Of a DNA stretch of 64,000 nucleotides, positions 33,382 to 43,594 are shown in pieces. A model generated the notes under the pieces. The model had not been told where the DNA came from, did not search any database, and saw nothing but the letters and a program-made list of their open reading frames with translations. How positions within the stretch are numbered: position 1 is the stretch's first letter; the number at the start of each line of letters is the position of its first letter. Made by a program: the position numbers and the translations under genes. This stretch comes from Streptomyces sp. MMG1121 (GTDB lineage: Bacteria > Actinomycetota > Actinomycetes > Streptomycetales > Streptomycetaceae): assembly GCF_001280015.1 (NCBI RefSeq), contig NZ_LGDV01000001.1, forward strand, positions 124,001 through 188,000, written 5' to 3'.

Positions 33382-33428
33382 TCCCGGAGAAGTCTCGGCA
33401 CGCACGCGCACCTGTGAGAATCGGGACC

Positions 33429-34058
33429 ATGGAAAGCAGCAGCGCCAGGTCCGGCGGCAGCACGCGCCGCGAGGCCACCCGGCAGAAGCTCTACGAGGCG
33501 GCCGTCACGCTCATCGCCGAGCAGGGCTTCTCCGCGACCACTGTGGACGAGATCGCGGAGCGGGCCGGGGTCGCGAAAGGCACGGTCTACTACAACTTCG
33601 CGAGCAAGTCGGTCCTCTTCGAGGAGCTGCTGCGGCACGGGGTGGGACTGCTCACCGCCTCCCTGAAGGAGGCCGCGGAGCACACCGCGCGCGTGGGCGG
33701 CAGCAAGGTGGACGCGCTGGACGCCATGGTCCGCGCGGGCCTGGTCTTCATCGACCGCTACCCGGCCTTCACCCAGCTGTACGTGGCCGAGCTGTGGCGC
33801 ACCAACCGCGCCTGGCAGTCCACGCTGATGGTGGTCCGGCAGGAGGCCGTCGCGGTGGTCGAGGGGGTGCTGCGCGAGGGCGTGGCGGCCGGGGAGTTCA
33901 GCGACGAGATCGATGTGCAGCTGACGGCGGCCGCGCTGGTCGGCATGGTTCTGGTGGCCGCGCTGGACTGGAAGGCCTTCCAGCCGGAGCGCTCCCTGGA
34001 CGACGTCCACGCGGCCCTGTCCCGGCTGCTGCAGGGACGCGTGAGCGGAAGGGGCTGA
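33429..34058 (+). CDS. TetR/AcrR family transcriptional regulator
   Basis: 209 aa, ATG at 33429. N-terminal helix-turn-helix (TRQKLYEAAVTLIAEQGFSATTVDEIAERAGVAKGTVYYNFASK region, about 18-58) is canonical; the C-terminal ligand domain (about 75-200) is of the TetR_C type seen with transporter operons. It follows the YhgE gene by 47 nt, in the same direction, and probably represses the operon through the operator near 30508-30521. The ligand is unknown. Confidence 0.93.
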   Translation: MESSSARSGGSTRREATRQKLYEAAVTLIAEQGFSATTVDEIAERAGVAKGTVYYNFASKSVLFEELLRHGVGLLTASLKEAAEHTARVGGSKVDALDAMVRAGLVFIDRYPAFTQLYVAELWRTNRAWQSTLMVVRQEAVAVVEGVLREGVAAGEFSDEIDVQLTAAALVGMVLVAALDWKAFQPERSLDDVHAALSRLLQGRVSGRG

Positions 34059-34064
34059 GGTACG

Positions 34065-34102
34065 GGAAAGGCGCCGGTCCGCTGCCGGACCGGCGCCTTT
34101 CC
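34065..34102 (+). terminator. terminator after the TetR gene
   Basis: A perfect 17-bp stem starting GGAAAGGCGCCGGTCCG, with a 4-nt loop, 6 nt beyond the TetR stop, followed by a pyrimidine-rich tract. Confidence 0.9.
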
Positions 34103-34339
34103 GTTCCCCTTGTTCCCCGTACTCCCCCGTACGGTTCTCCCCCGATGGTCCCCCGTGGGTGGTCGTCCCCCGGGTCCCCCGACTCGCTTCCGCCGACGGA
34201 TCGGCGGAAGGAGCGGCCAGGTGGCGGGCGCCGTTCCGCCGCCCCGTGTCGGCGGTGCCGGGCCGCGCCCCTGTGCCGTGTCCCTACTCTCCCGTCCTCA
34301 CGGGTCCCGGCCCATCCGCGCGCGTACTCAACTCTCGAC

Positions 34340-34357
34340 CTGAGTACGGATACTCAG
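34340..34357. promoter_or_regulatory. MacR-box-like palindrome upstream of the DUF4126 gene
   Basis: CTGAGTACGGATACTCAG: arms CTGAGTA and TACTCAG are perfect complements around 4 nt. It matches, with one mismatch, the MacR consensus TGAGTAC-NN-GTACTCA as I recall it from S. coelicolor. It lies 54 nt upstream of the GTG at 34412. A half-site GTACTCA sits a little upstream (34324-34330). The rest of 34103-34411 shows nothing further. Confidence 0.6.
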
Positions 34358-34411
34358 CCGTACGCGCGCGTGCCCACGCGTGCGGCCCGCCGCCTGGCTA
34401 CGATCGCGTCC

Positions 34412-35014
34412 GTGTCCGTACTTCCCCTGGTCTTCACCAGCGGCTGGGCCAGCGGCATCAACGCCTACGCGGTGGTGCTGCTGCTCGGCCTGTTCGGCGT
34501 GACGGGGGTGAGCGACGACATCCCGCAGACGTTGCAGCGCCCCGAGGTCCTGATCGCGGCCGGTGTGCTGTTCCTGTGCGAGGCGGTCGCCGACAAGATC
34601 CCGTACGTCGACTCGCTGTGGGATTCGGTCCACACGGTCGTCCGGCCGCTCGCCGGCGCCTGGGTGGGCGCGCTGCTCGCCGGGCAGAGCGGCTCGCTGT
34701 CCGACGTGGCGGCCGGCCTGATCGGCGGCTCGACGGCGCTGGCCAGCCACACCGTGAAGGCCGGGACACGGATGGCGGTCAACACCTCGCCGGAGCCGTT
34801 CAGCAACTTCGCGCTCAGCCTCGCCGAGGATCTCGGGGTCGGCGGCATCGTCTCGTTCGCCATGTTCCATCCCGAGGCGGCGGCGATCATCGCGGCCGTC
34901 CTGCTGGTCACCGGGCTGATCGTGCTGGTCTTCCTGGTCTCGCGCATCCGGCGTTTCCTGCGCCGCCGCGCCCAGCGCCGCGAGGAGCGCCGACTGGCCT
35001 CACGGGCGCCCTGA
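34412..35014 (+). CDS. DUF4126 family membrane protein
   Basis: 200 aa from the GTG at 34412 (MSVLPLVFTSGWASGINAYAVVLLLGLFG). There is no Shine-Dalgarno; a -10 box TACGAT (34399-34404) lies 7 nt upstream, so the mRNA may be leaderless. Four to five hydrophobic segments and a basic C-terminus (RRFLRRRAQRREERRL) are seen. DUF4126 members are polytopic membrane proteins of unknown function. The MacR-like palindrome upstream suggests control by the MacRS system encoded about 20 kb downstream. Confidence 0.9.
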   Translation: MSVLPLVFTSGWASGINAYAVVLLLGLFGVTGVSDDIPQTLQRPEVLIAAGVLFLCEAVADKIPYVDSLWDSVHTVVRPLAGAWVGALLAGQSGSLSDVAAGLIGGSTALASHTVKAGTRMAVNTSPEPFSNFALSLAEDLGVGGIVSFAMFHPEAAAIIAAVLLVTGLIVLVFLVSRIRRFLRRRAQRREERRLASRAP

Positions 35015-35061
35015 CCGGCCCGCGGGCCGGATTGTCAGTAGCGGTCGATAAAGTCGCAGGC

Positions 35062-36570
35062 ATGGCACGGATTGCGGTGATCGGCGCCGGGATGGGCGCG
35101 ATGGCGGCTGCCGCCCGGCTGGCCGTCGCGGGCCACCGGGTGACGGTGTACGAGCGTACGGACACGTACGGCGGCGCGGTGCGCCGTTTCGAGCGGGACG
35201 GGTTCGGCTTCGACACGGGCCCGGGACTGCTGACGCTCCCCGCGGTGTACCGCGATCTGTTCGTCAAGACCGGCAAGGAGCCGCTGGAGGACTGCGTCGA
35301 GCTGGTCCAGGTCGACCCCTCCGCGCGGCACGTCTTCGCGGACGGCGCCGAGGTCTGCGTGCCGAACGCCTCGCGCGCGGGTGTGGTCACGGCTCTGGAC
35401 GAGGCGCTGGGTGCGGGCGCGGGCGAGCGCTGGGGCGACTTCCTGGTGCGGGCCCGGGAGGCCTGGGACCGCACCCGCAGGCCGCTGCTGGAGGAGCCGC
35501 TGTGGCCCAACTGGCAGGTGCTGGCCGGGAAGGAGCCCTATCCGGCGGTCCCGCACAAGCGGCTGCTGCGCACCCGGCACGCGCGCACACTGGCCGAGAT
35601 CGGCGCCTGGGAGCTGCGCGACGAGCGGCTGACGGCCCTGCTGGAGAGCTGCGCGCTCGGCTACGGCCTGGACCCGCGCACCGCCCCGGCGAGCGCGGCC
35701 GTGCTGCCCTACATGGAGCACGCCTTCGGCACCTGGTACGTGCGCGGCGGCATCCGGGAGTTGGCGCGCGCGGTGTACGAGCGGTGTCTGAAGCGTCGGG
35801 TCGAGTTCGTCTTCGACGCGGAGGTCATGCGCGTCCTGGACAGGGACGGCCGGGTCGCGGGCGTGGAGTTGAGGGACGGCACGGTGGCCGAGGCCGACCA
35901 TGTCGTGGCGGACGTGGACCCGGCGCGGTTGAAGGTGATGACGGACCGTCCGTTGGACAAGGCCGGGGATGTCCAGGTCAATGCGTTCATGACCCGTCCC
36001 GGGCGGTTCATGGTGCTGCTGGCCCTGCGCGGCGGGCGGGAGGCCGGTGCCGTGCACCGCACGGTCGTCCACCCGCCGGACCCGACGTCCGAGCTGGACT
36101 TCCTGGCCACGGCGGCCGGAGACCAGCCGCCGCCCACGGTGACCGTGCTGCGCCCCGACGACCCCGCGCTCAGACCGGACGACGGGCACGAGTCCGTGGT
36201 GCTGTCCGCGGTGGTGCCGGGCGCCGCCGACTGGGAGGAGGAGGGCGTGGTCCGGAAGTACACGGACGATCTCCTCGAAGCCGCCCAGGCCGCGATACCG
36301 GGCCTGCGGGACCGCGTCCTGTGGCAGGAGGTGCGCACACCCGACGACAGCGACGAGGAGACGAGTGCCTTTCTCGGCGCGGTGCCGGCCCCCGCACTGG
36401 CCGCAGGGCAGGGCCGTTTCCTGCACCCGGCGAACACCACCCGGCTGCCCGGCCTGTACCGGGTCGGTGGCTGGTCCCACCCGGGCGGCGGCCTGCCGCA
36501 CGCGGGCATGTCGGGCGCGCTGGTGGCGGGGCTGATCGTGGAGGGCCCGGGATTCCGCGGCTCCCAGTGA
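35062..36570 (+). CDS. phytoene desaturase-like FAD-dependent oxidoreductase
   Basis: 502 aa. The ATG at 35062 follows a -10-like TAAAGT (35049-35054) by 7 nt, so it may be leaderless. The N-terminal dinucleotide fold is VIGAGMGAMAAAARLAVAGHRVTVYE, followed by GGAVRRFERDGFGFDTGP; the C-terminal block YRVGGWSHPGGGLPHAGMSG is the CrtI/CrtN-family FAD signature. Enzymes of this family desaturate or isomerise carotenoids or related polyenes. No other carotenoid gene is nearby, so the substrate is open. Confidence 0.9.
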   Translation: MARIAVIGAGMGAMAAAARLAVAGHRVTVYERTDTYGGAVRRFERDGFGFDTGPGLLTLPAVYRDLFVKTGKEPLEDCVELVQVDPSARHVFADGAEVCVPNASRAGVVTALDEALGAGAGERWGDFLVRAREAWDRTRRPLLEEPLWPNWQVLAGKEPYPAVPHKRLLRTRHARTLAEIGAWELRDERLTALLESCALGYGLDPRTAPASAAVLPYMEHAFGTWYVRGGIRELARAVYERCLKRRVEFVFDAEVMRVLDRDGRVAGVELRDGTVAEADHVVADVDPARLKVMTDRPLDKAGDVQVNAFMTRPGRFMVLLALRGGREAGAVHRTVVHPPDPTSELDFLATAAGDQPPPTVTVLRPDDPALRPDDGHESVVLSAVVPGAADWEEEGVVRKYTDDLLEAAQAAIPGLRDRVLWQEVRTPDDSDEETSAFLGAVPAPALAAGQGRFLHPANTTRLPGLYRVGGWSHPGGGLPHAGMSGALVAGLIVEGPGFRGSQ

Positions 36571-36604
36571 GAAGGGCCCGGATCCCGGAGGCCGGCTCAG
36601 ACGA

Positions 36605-37552
36605 TCAGAAGCGGTACTGCTCGTCGTACCCGGCGCCGGGCTGCGGCTGCTGAGCCTGACCGTGACCCTGGTACGGATACGGCTGCTCCTGCGGGAGTTC
36701 GCCGGTGTAGGCCTCGTCGGTGCGCTGCTGCGGCACCCACACCCCGCCGGCCGGGGTCTCGCCGTAGCCGCCGGTGGCGTAGGGGTCCTGGGCGTAGCCC
36801 TGCTGGGCGTACTGCCCGGCGTAGCCGGTGTCGTAGCCGGCGGTGCCGTAGGACTGGCTGCCGATGTACGGGTCGGAGTAGTTGGCGTAGCCCTGCTGGC
36901 CGCCGGCGTCGTAGCCGTAGCCCTGCTGGCCGTAGCCCGAGTAGTCGTAGGCGTAGGCCTGCTGCCCGGCGCCCTGGGGCTCGGCCGCGTGGGTGGCGGT
37001 GTCGCCGTAGACGCCGTAGGAGCCGGTGTCCTCGGGCATCGGCTGCGGCTCGTAGATCGCGGTGGTCTCGGCGGCGGGCTCGGCTGCGCGGGCCGGGGCG
37101 AAGACGTCGTCGCGGTCGTAGTCGTCGTAGTCCTCGTGGCCCTGGGCGTAGACGGCCTGCTCGCTGCCCTGGTCCTCCCCGGGGCCCGCGGGCTCCGGCT
37201 CGGCGACCTCCGGCGCGGGGTCCTGGCGGTCAGCCTTGCCACGGCGGCGCTTGCTGCCCCCGCCGCTGCTTCCGCCGCTGTCGACGCTCTCGCCGTCGGG
37301 GCGCTTGACCGCCCAGCCGGCGGCGAAGCCGCGGCGGAACGACAGGGTGACGTAGGTCTGACCGATGGCGAAGGCGATGGCGCCCACGCCGATCACGATC
37401 ACGGACGGCATCAGCACACCGAGCACGACACCGAGAAAGCCGACGAAGGCCAGCAGCCGCCAGCGCAGCCGTGCCTTGTACTGCAGCAGTACCTCGCCCA
37501 GCAGCCACAGTGCGACGCCGCCGAACGCGATGTAGAGGACCGTCCAGCCCAT
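36605..37552 (-). CDS. two-TM protein with Tyr/Gly/Gln-rich disordered tail
   Basis: 315 aa. Residues 1-20 and 34-66 form hydrophobic segments (MGWTVLYIAFGGVALWLLGE; LAFVGFLGVVLGVLMPSVIVIGVGAIAFAIG region). A basic juxtamembrane stretch (about 95-108, GSKRRRGKAD) follows. The remaining 200 residues are an acidic segment and then repeated GYG, QQGY, YDT and YAQ units with about thirty tyrosines, resembling prion-like low-complexity domains. No known domain. Conserved at this locus in Streptomyces. Convergent with the upstream oxidoreductase. The tyrosines could be phosphorylation sites, which is conjecture. Confidence 0.85.
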   Translation of the reverse strand: MGWTVLYIAFGGVALWLLGEVLLQYKARLRWRLLAFVGFLGVVLGVLMPSVIVIGVGAIAFAIGQTYVTLSFRRGFAAGWAVKRPDGESVDSGGSSGGGSKRRRGKADRQDPAPEVAEPEPAGPGEDQGSEQAVYAQGHEDYDDYDRDDVFAPARAAEPAAETTAIYEPQPMPEDTGSYGVYGDTATHAAEPQGAGQQAYAYDYSGYGQQGYGYDAGGQQGYANYSDPYIGSQSYGTAGYDTGYAGQYAQQGYAQDPYATGGYGETPAGGVWVPQQRTDEAYTGELPQEQPYPYQGHGQAQQPQPGAGYDEQYRF

Positions 37553-37608
37553 GTACGCCCCTCTCCCAGTGGCCGCTACGCAGTGTGTCGTATCGCGGTG
37601 CGGCCGGT

Positions 37609-38567
<959 letters not shown>

Positions 38568-38673
38568 CCGGACGCCGTAGATTTGCCCGAATTGCCGGAC
38601 TCCTGTCCAGCAGGTGGACAGAACGCTCCAACAGGCGGGCCGTCACCGTGCGTCCCGGACTCCTGGCGGACGG

Positions 38674-39324
38674 CTACCGGGCGTCCCGGAGTCGCTTGGC
38701 GAACGCGGTCGCGGCGGCTCCCGGGTCGTCGGCCTCGGTGATCGCGCGGACGACGACCACCCGGCGGGCACCGGCGTCCAGCACCTCGTCGAGGTTGGCG
38801 AGGTCGATGCCGCCGATGGCGAACCAGGGGCGCTCAGTGCCCAGAGCGGCCGTGTACCGCACCAGGTCGAGGCCGGGCGCGTGGCGGCCGGGCTTGGTGG
38901 GGGTGGGCCAGCAGGGGCCGGTGCAGAAGTAGTCCACGCCGTCCTGCGCGGCGGCCGCCGCGGCCTCGTCCTCGGCGTGCGTGGACCGGCCGATCAGCAC
39001 CTCGTCACCGAGGAGGGCGCGGGCCGCGGGGACCGGCAGGTCGCCCTGGCCGAGGTGGAGCACGTCGGCGCGGGCCGCGTGGGCGACGTCCGCGCGGTCG
39101 TTGACCGCGAGGAGCTTGCCGTGCCGGGCACAGGCGTCGGCGAAGACCTCCAGATGGGCCAGCTCCTCGGCGGCCTCCATGCCCTTGTCCCGCAGCTGCA
39201 CGATGTCGACACCGCCGGCCAGGACCGCGTCCAGGAACTCGGGCAGGTCGCCCTGGCGCCTGCGCGCGTCCGTGCACAGGTACAGCAGGGCGCCGTCGAG
39301 CGCGGTGCGTGCGGTGTCGGACAT
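38674..39324 (-). CDS. thiE: thiamine phosphate synthase
   Basis: 216 aa TIM barrel. [35 protein letters not shown] and [14 protein letters not shown] match ThiE blocks for HMP-PP and THZ-P binding; [29 protein letters not shown] is the phosphate-binding end. It condenses the pyrimidine and thiazole moieties into thiamine phosphate. It is on the opposite strand from thiO-thiS-thiG, about 2 kb away, and no TPP element precedes it. Confidence 0.96.
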   Translation of the reverse strand: MSDTARTALDGALLYLCTDARRRQGDLPEFLDAVLAGGVDIVQLRDKGMEAAEELAHLEVFADACARHGKLLAVNDRADVAHAARADVLHLGQGDLPVPAARALLGDEVLIGRSTHAEDEAAAAAAQDGVDYFCTGPCWPTPTKPGRHAPGLDLVRYTAALGTERPWFAIGGIDLANLDEVLDAGARRVVVVRAITEADDPGAAATAFAKRLRDAR

Positions 39325-39417
39325 GCGTGGGTCCCCCCGTGGTCGGTGTCGCTGGCGGCTGTCACGGGTGGCGTGCGGACCGCGGCCCGCACGCCACCCC
39401 TCGTGGTACGGGTCGGC

Positions 39418-39783
39418 TCAGACGGCGAGCGCCTGGGCGCGGCGCTTCACCTCCGTGCCGCGATTCTCGCTCAGGGCCTGCGCGGGGGTGCCGGGCAGGG
39501 TCGGGTCGGGAGTGAAGAGCCACTCCAGCATCTCTTCGTCCGTGAAACCGTCGTCCCGCAGGAGCGTCAGGGTCCCGGACAGGCCCTTGACGACCTTGTC
39601 CCCGTCGATGAAGGCGGCGGGGACGTGCAGCGCCCTGTTCTCACCACGGCGTACGGCGATGAGCTGGCCCTCCTTGACCAGCTGCCGCACGCGCGTCACC
39701 TCGACGTCGAACTGTTCGGCGATGTCGGGGAGGGTGAGCCAGGCGGGGACGAGAGCATCAATCTTTGCGTCAATCTCGGTCAC
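39418..39783 (-). CDS. Rv2175c-type DNA-binding protein
   Basis: 121 aa. A winged helix/HTH (about 16-60: WLTLPDIAEQFDVEVTRVRQLVKEGQLIAVRRGENRALHVP) is followed by the Rv2175c C-terminal domain (EEMLEWLFTPDPTLPGTPAQAL). In Mycobacterium tuberculosis Rv2175c is a DNA-binding substrate of the kinase PknL, encoded next to it; phosphorylation at an N-terminal Thr abolishes binding. Here a PASTA kinase gene lies 3.8 kb away across the thi genes. A 15-bp palindrome lies just upstream of the GTG start. Function unknown. Confidence 0.9.
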   Translation of the reverse strand: MTEIDAKIDALVPAWLTLPDIAEQFDVEVTRVRQLVKEGQLIAVRRGENRALHVPAAFIDGDKVVKGLSGTLTLLRDDGFTDEEMLEWLFTPDPTLPGTPAQALSENRGTEVKRRAQALAV

Positions 39784-39801
39784 GGAACAAGCCTGCCATC
39801 C

Positions 39802-39816
39802 CCCACTGACAGTGGG
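39802..39816. promoter_or_regulatory. palindrome upstream of the Rv2175c-type gene
   Basis: CCCACT-GAC-AGTGGG, perfect 6-bp arms, 18 nt before the GTG start. It could be an operator (autoregulation by the product) or a coincidental GC-rich repeat. Confidence 0.4.
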
Positions 39817-39846
39817 AAACCGGGCGGGTCCACCCGGGAGAACGAC

Positions 39847-41079
39847 TTAGGGAACGGTCGCGTCCTTCAGTGGGCGGGCCGGGTCGGCCAGGGCCCCGGC
39901 GTCCATGCCGCGGCCCGCCTCGATCAGCCGGCGGCCCTGGGCCAGATCACGCGGGCGGCCCACCGCGAGCAGGGCCACCAGCCGGTCCTCGCGCAGCCAG
40001 CACACCGTCCACGCGGGACCCGCCGGATCGCCGCGCCACACCAGGCGGTCGGCCGCCGCGTGATGCCCCGCGTACTGCACGAAGCGGCCGAACTGCTCGG
40101 ACCAGAAGTACGGCACCGGGTCGTAGACCAGCGAGGTGTCGCCGAGGATGTGGGCGGCGACCGTGCGCGGGCCCTGCAGGGCGTTGTCCCAGTGGTGGAC
40201 GAGCAGCCGTTCGCCGTAGCGGGCCGAGGGGAAGGAGGCGCAGTCGCCGACGGCGTACACGTCCTCGACGGACGTGCGCAGGTGGGCGTCGGCCACGACC
40301 TCGCCGTGCGTGCCCAGCTCGATGCCGGAGCCGGCCAGCCAGCCGGTGGCGGGGCGGGCGCCGATACCGACGACGACGGCGCCCGCGGGCAGCCGCGTGC
40401 CGTCGGAGAGCACCACCGCGCCGGGCTCGACGCGCTCCACGCGCGCGTGTGTGCGCAACTCGGCACCGGCGTCGGCGTACCAGGCGGTCATCGGCGCCGC
40501 GACCTCGGCGGGCAGGGCGCCCGCGAGCGGCCGGTCGGCGGCCTCGACGACGGTGACCGCGCAGCCCGCCTCGCGCGCGGCCGTGGTGAACTCGGCGCCG
40601 ATCCAGCCCGCGCCGACGACCACGATCTCGTGCTGCCGGGCGAGCACCGGCCGCAGCCGCTCGGCGTCGTCCAGGGTGCGCAGCAGATGCACGCCCGGCA
40701 CACCCTCGGTGCCCGGCAGCACGATCGGCTCGGCACCGGTGGCGAGGACCAGGACGTCGTACGGCACCGGGCCCGCCTCGGTGTCCAGCTCGTGCTCGGC
40801 CGGGCGCACGCCCAGCACCTCGCGGCCGAGCCGCAGCTCGACGTCGAGCGACTCGAAGTCCACGTCGAAGGCGGAGCCCTCGGCCTTGCCCAGCAGCACG
40901 GCCTTCGACAGCGGCGGCCGGTCGTACGGCTGGTGCGGCTCGGCGCCGATCACGGTGACGGTGCCCTTGAAGCCCTGTTCCCGCAGGGCGACCGCGGTCT
41001 GCACTCCGGCCATGCCCGCGCCGACGACGACCACGCGCCGCCCCTGTGACGTGCCCTCCTGGGCTGTGTGCTCGCTCAC
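39847..41079 (-). CDS. ferredoxin-reductase-like NAD(P)/FAD oxidoreductase
   Basis: 410 aa. FAD fold VVVVGAGMAGVQTAVALREQG, NAD(P) fold EIVVVGAGWIGAEFTTAAREAG, and the second FAD block VEDVYAVGDCASFPS follow the glutathione-reductase-like ferredoxin reductase layout; a C-terminal reductase domain (about 320-400) is present. The electron acceptor is unknown and no ferredoxin or P450 gene adjoins. GTG start; a -10 box TATGGT (41086-41091) lies 6 nt upstream with CTGACT 18 nt before it, so the mRNA is probably leaderless. Divergent from the TPP-controlled operon. Confidence 0.92.
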   Translation of the reverse strand: MSEHTAQEGTSQGRRVVVVGAGMAGVQTAVALREQGFKGTVTVIGAEPHQPYDRPPLSKAVLLGKAEGSAFDVDFESLDVELRLGREVLGVRPAEHELDTEAGPVPYDVLVLATGAEPIVLPGTEGVPGVHLLRTLDDAERLRPVLARQHEIVVVGAGWIGAEFTTAAREAGCAVTVVEAADRPLAGALPAEVAAPMTAWYADAGAELRTHARVERVEPGAVVLSDGTRLPAGAVVVGIGARPATGWLAGSGIELGTHGEVVADAHLRTSVEDVYAVGDCASFPSARYGERLLVHHWDNALQGPRTVAAHILGDTSLVYDPVPYFWSEQFGRFVQYAGHHAAADRLVWRGDPAGPAWTVCWLREDRLVALLAVGRPRDLAQGRRLIEAGRGMDAGALADPARPLKDATVP

Positions 41080-41221
41080 CTGATCACCATAGACACGTGA
41101 CGGACGGTCAGTCAGGGGGCGTGCTCGGTGACCTGCTCCACACCCCCTGAAGAACTCCCCGCGCGCGGGGGCTCTCTTACGGGTGACGGGCGCGGCGGGC
41201 TAGGGTGGCTGCCGTACACGC

Positions 41222-41314
41222 ACTCGCGGGAGCCCGGACGCACCGGGCTGAGAGGGAGGCTGGCGGCCTCCGACCGTACGAACCTGATCCGGGTCATGCC
41301 GGCGAAGGGAGGGG
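41222..41314 (+). promoter_or_regulatory. TPP riboswitch (THI element) of thiO-thiS-thiG
   Basis: The conserved GCTGAGAG (41248-41255) and ACCTGATCCGGGTCATGCCGG (within 41282-41302) blocks of the THI aptamer are present, with a GAGGC/GCCTC stem between them. The ribosome site GGGAGGGG (about 41308-41315) directly follows the last aptamer block (GCGAAGG), and no terminator hairpin separates it from thiO, so TPP probably blocks translation. A -10-like TAGGGT (41201-41206) lies upstream. Confidence 0.95.
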
Positions 41315-41324
41315 CTGGACGCCC

Positions 41325-42485
41325 ATGTCGTCACGTACGCCCGACGTCCTCGTCATCGGGGGCGGAATCATCGGCCTGGTCACCGCCTGGCGCGCGGCGC
41401 AGCGCGGGCTCGCCACGGCCGTCGTGGACCCCGAGCCCGGCGGCGGGGCCGCGCAGGTCGCGGCCGGGATGCTGGCCGCGGTCACCGAACTGCACTACGG
41501 CGAGGAGACGCTGCTCGCCCTGAACCTGAGGTCGGCCCGCCGCTATCCGGCCTTCGCGGCCGAGCTGACCGAGCTGACCGGCCACGACCTCGGCTACCGC
41601 CGTTGCGGCACCCTCCAGGTCGCGCTCGACGCCGACGACCGCGCCCATCTGCGCGAGCTGCACGCCCTCCAGCGGCGCTCTGGGCTGGAGTCGCAGTGGC
41701 TGTCCGGGCGGGAGTGCCGGCGCCTGGAGCCGATGCTGGCGCCCGGGGTGCGCGGCGGGCTGCGGGTCGACGGCGACCACCAGATCGACCCGCGGCGGCT
41801 CGCGGCGGCCCTCGTGGTCGCGTGCGAACGGTCCGCAGTGGTGTTCCACCGCGCGTGGGCCGAGCGACTGGACGTCGTGGGGGGCCGGGCCGCCGGGGTC
41901 ACCACGGCCGACGGCACCGAGCTGCGCGCCGGGCAGGTGGTCCTCGCGGCCGGAAGCCTGAGCGGGCGGCTCGCGGGGTTGCCCGAGGCGCTGCTGCCGC
42001 CGGTGCGGCCGGTCAAGGGCCAGGTGCTGCGGCTGACCGTACCGCGCGCGTACGCGCCGTTCCTGAGCCGTACCGTGCGGGCCGTCGTCCGCGGCGGCCA
42101 CGTCTACCTGGTGCCCCGCGAGAACGGCGAACTGGTCGTCGGCGCCACCAGCGAGGAACTGGGCTGGGACACGACGGTGACGGCGGGCGGCGTGTACGAG
42201 CTGCTGCGCGACGCCCATGAGCTGGTGCCCGGCATCACCGAGCTGCCGCTCGTCGAGACCCGTGCCGGGCTGCGCCCCGGCTCGCCCGACAACGCGCCGC
42301 TGCTCGGGCCGTCCGGGCTCGACGGGCTGCTGCTGGCCACCGGGCACTATCGCAACGGGGTGCTGCTCACGCCGGTCACCGGCGATGTGCTGGCGCAACT
42401 GCTGACCGGCGGCGAACTGCCGGAAGAGGCCCGTCCGTTCACGCCGCAGCGCTTTGGCGCCGTCCTCCAGGAGCAGCCCGCATGA
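41325..42485 (+). CDS. thiO: glycine oxidase ThiO
   Basis: 386 aa, ATG 9 nt after GGGAGGGG. FAD-binding VLVIGGGIIGLVTAWRAAQRG at the N-terminus and the DAO family C-terminal RAGLRPGSPDNAPLLGPSG and ATGHYRNGVLLTPVTG blocks are clear. It oxidises glycine to iminoglycine (dehydroglycine) for thiazole synthesis by ThiG. First gene of the TPP-regulated operon; the stop overlaps thiS (ATGA). Confidence 0.96.
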   Translation: MSSRTPDVLVIGGGIIGLVTAWRAAQRGLATAVVDPEPGGGAAQVAAGMLAAVTELHYGEETLLALNLRSARRYPAFAAELTELTGHDLGYRRCGTLQVALDADDRAHLRELHALQRRSGLESQWLSGRECRRLEPMLAPGVRGGLRVDGDHQIDPRRLAAALVVACERSAVVFHRAWAERLDVVGGRAAGVTTADGTELRAGQVVLAAGSLSGRLAGLPEALLPPVRPVKGQVLRLTVPRAYAPFLSRTVRAVVRGGHVYLVPRENGELVVGATSEELGWDTTVTAGGVYELLRDAHELVPGITELPLVETRAGLRPGSPDNAPLLGPSGLDGLLLATGHYRNGVLLTPVTGDVLAQLLTGGELPEEARPFTPQRFGAVLQEQPA

Positions 42486-42700
42486 GTACCTCTGTCGACA
42501 TCTCGATCTCCGTCAACGGCGAGCGCCGGGACGTCGCCGCGGGCACCGCGCTCGACTCCGTCGTACGCTCCCTGGCCGCCGCGCCCTCCGGGGTGGCCGC
42601 GGCCGTCAACGAGACCGTCGTCCCGCGCGCGCAGTGGGCGAGCACACCGCTCGGCGAGGGCGATCGCGTGGAAATCCTCACCGCTGTGCAGGGAGGCTGA
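42482..42700 (+). CDS. thiS: thiazole synthesis sulfur carrier ThiS
   Basis: 72 aa ubiquitin-like protein ending in Gly-Gly (ILTAVQGG), which is activated to a C-terminal thiocarboxylate as sulfur donor. VNGERRDV and AAAVNETVVPRAQW are family motifs. Starts within the thiO stop (ATGA) and ends 3 nt before thiG. No thiF/moeB adenylating enzyme is in the window. Confidence 0.96.
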   Translation: MSTSVDISISVNGERRDVAAGTALDSVVRSLAAAPSGVAAAVNETVVPRAQWASTPLGEGDRVEILTAVQGG

Positions 42701-43498
<798 letters not shown>

Positions 43499-43581
43499 CC
43501 CGCGGGGCGCACAACCGTCACAGCTCGGCTGCATTCCGTCCCCCGAACAGCGCAGTGTGCGGCTCTGTCGGTCCTCCCTCG

Positions 43582-43587
43582 TAGACT
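43582..43587 (+). promoter_or_regulatory. -10 element for a leaderless kinase transcript
   Basis: TAGACT ends 7 nt before the GTG at 43595, putting transcription start at the start codon. No Shine-Dalgarno is present and the -35 is weak. Confidence 0.5.
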
Positions 43588-43594
43588 CCCCTGC

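Noticed and set aside
31413..34058. 881-codon plus-strand frame seeming to fuse two genes
   Set aside because: The first part is an off-frame reading of the YhgE gene; only its end is the real TetR gene, which has its own start at 33429.
35035..37242. 735-codon minus-strand frame across the CrtI-like gene
   Set aside because: Arg/Ser/Pro/Thr-rich shadow with no family features; the genes on either strand account for the region.
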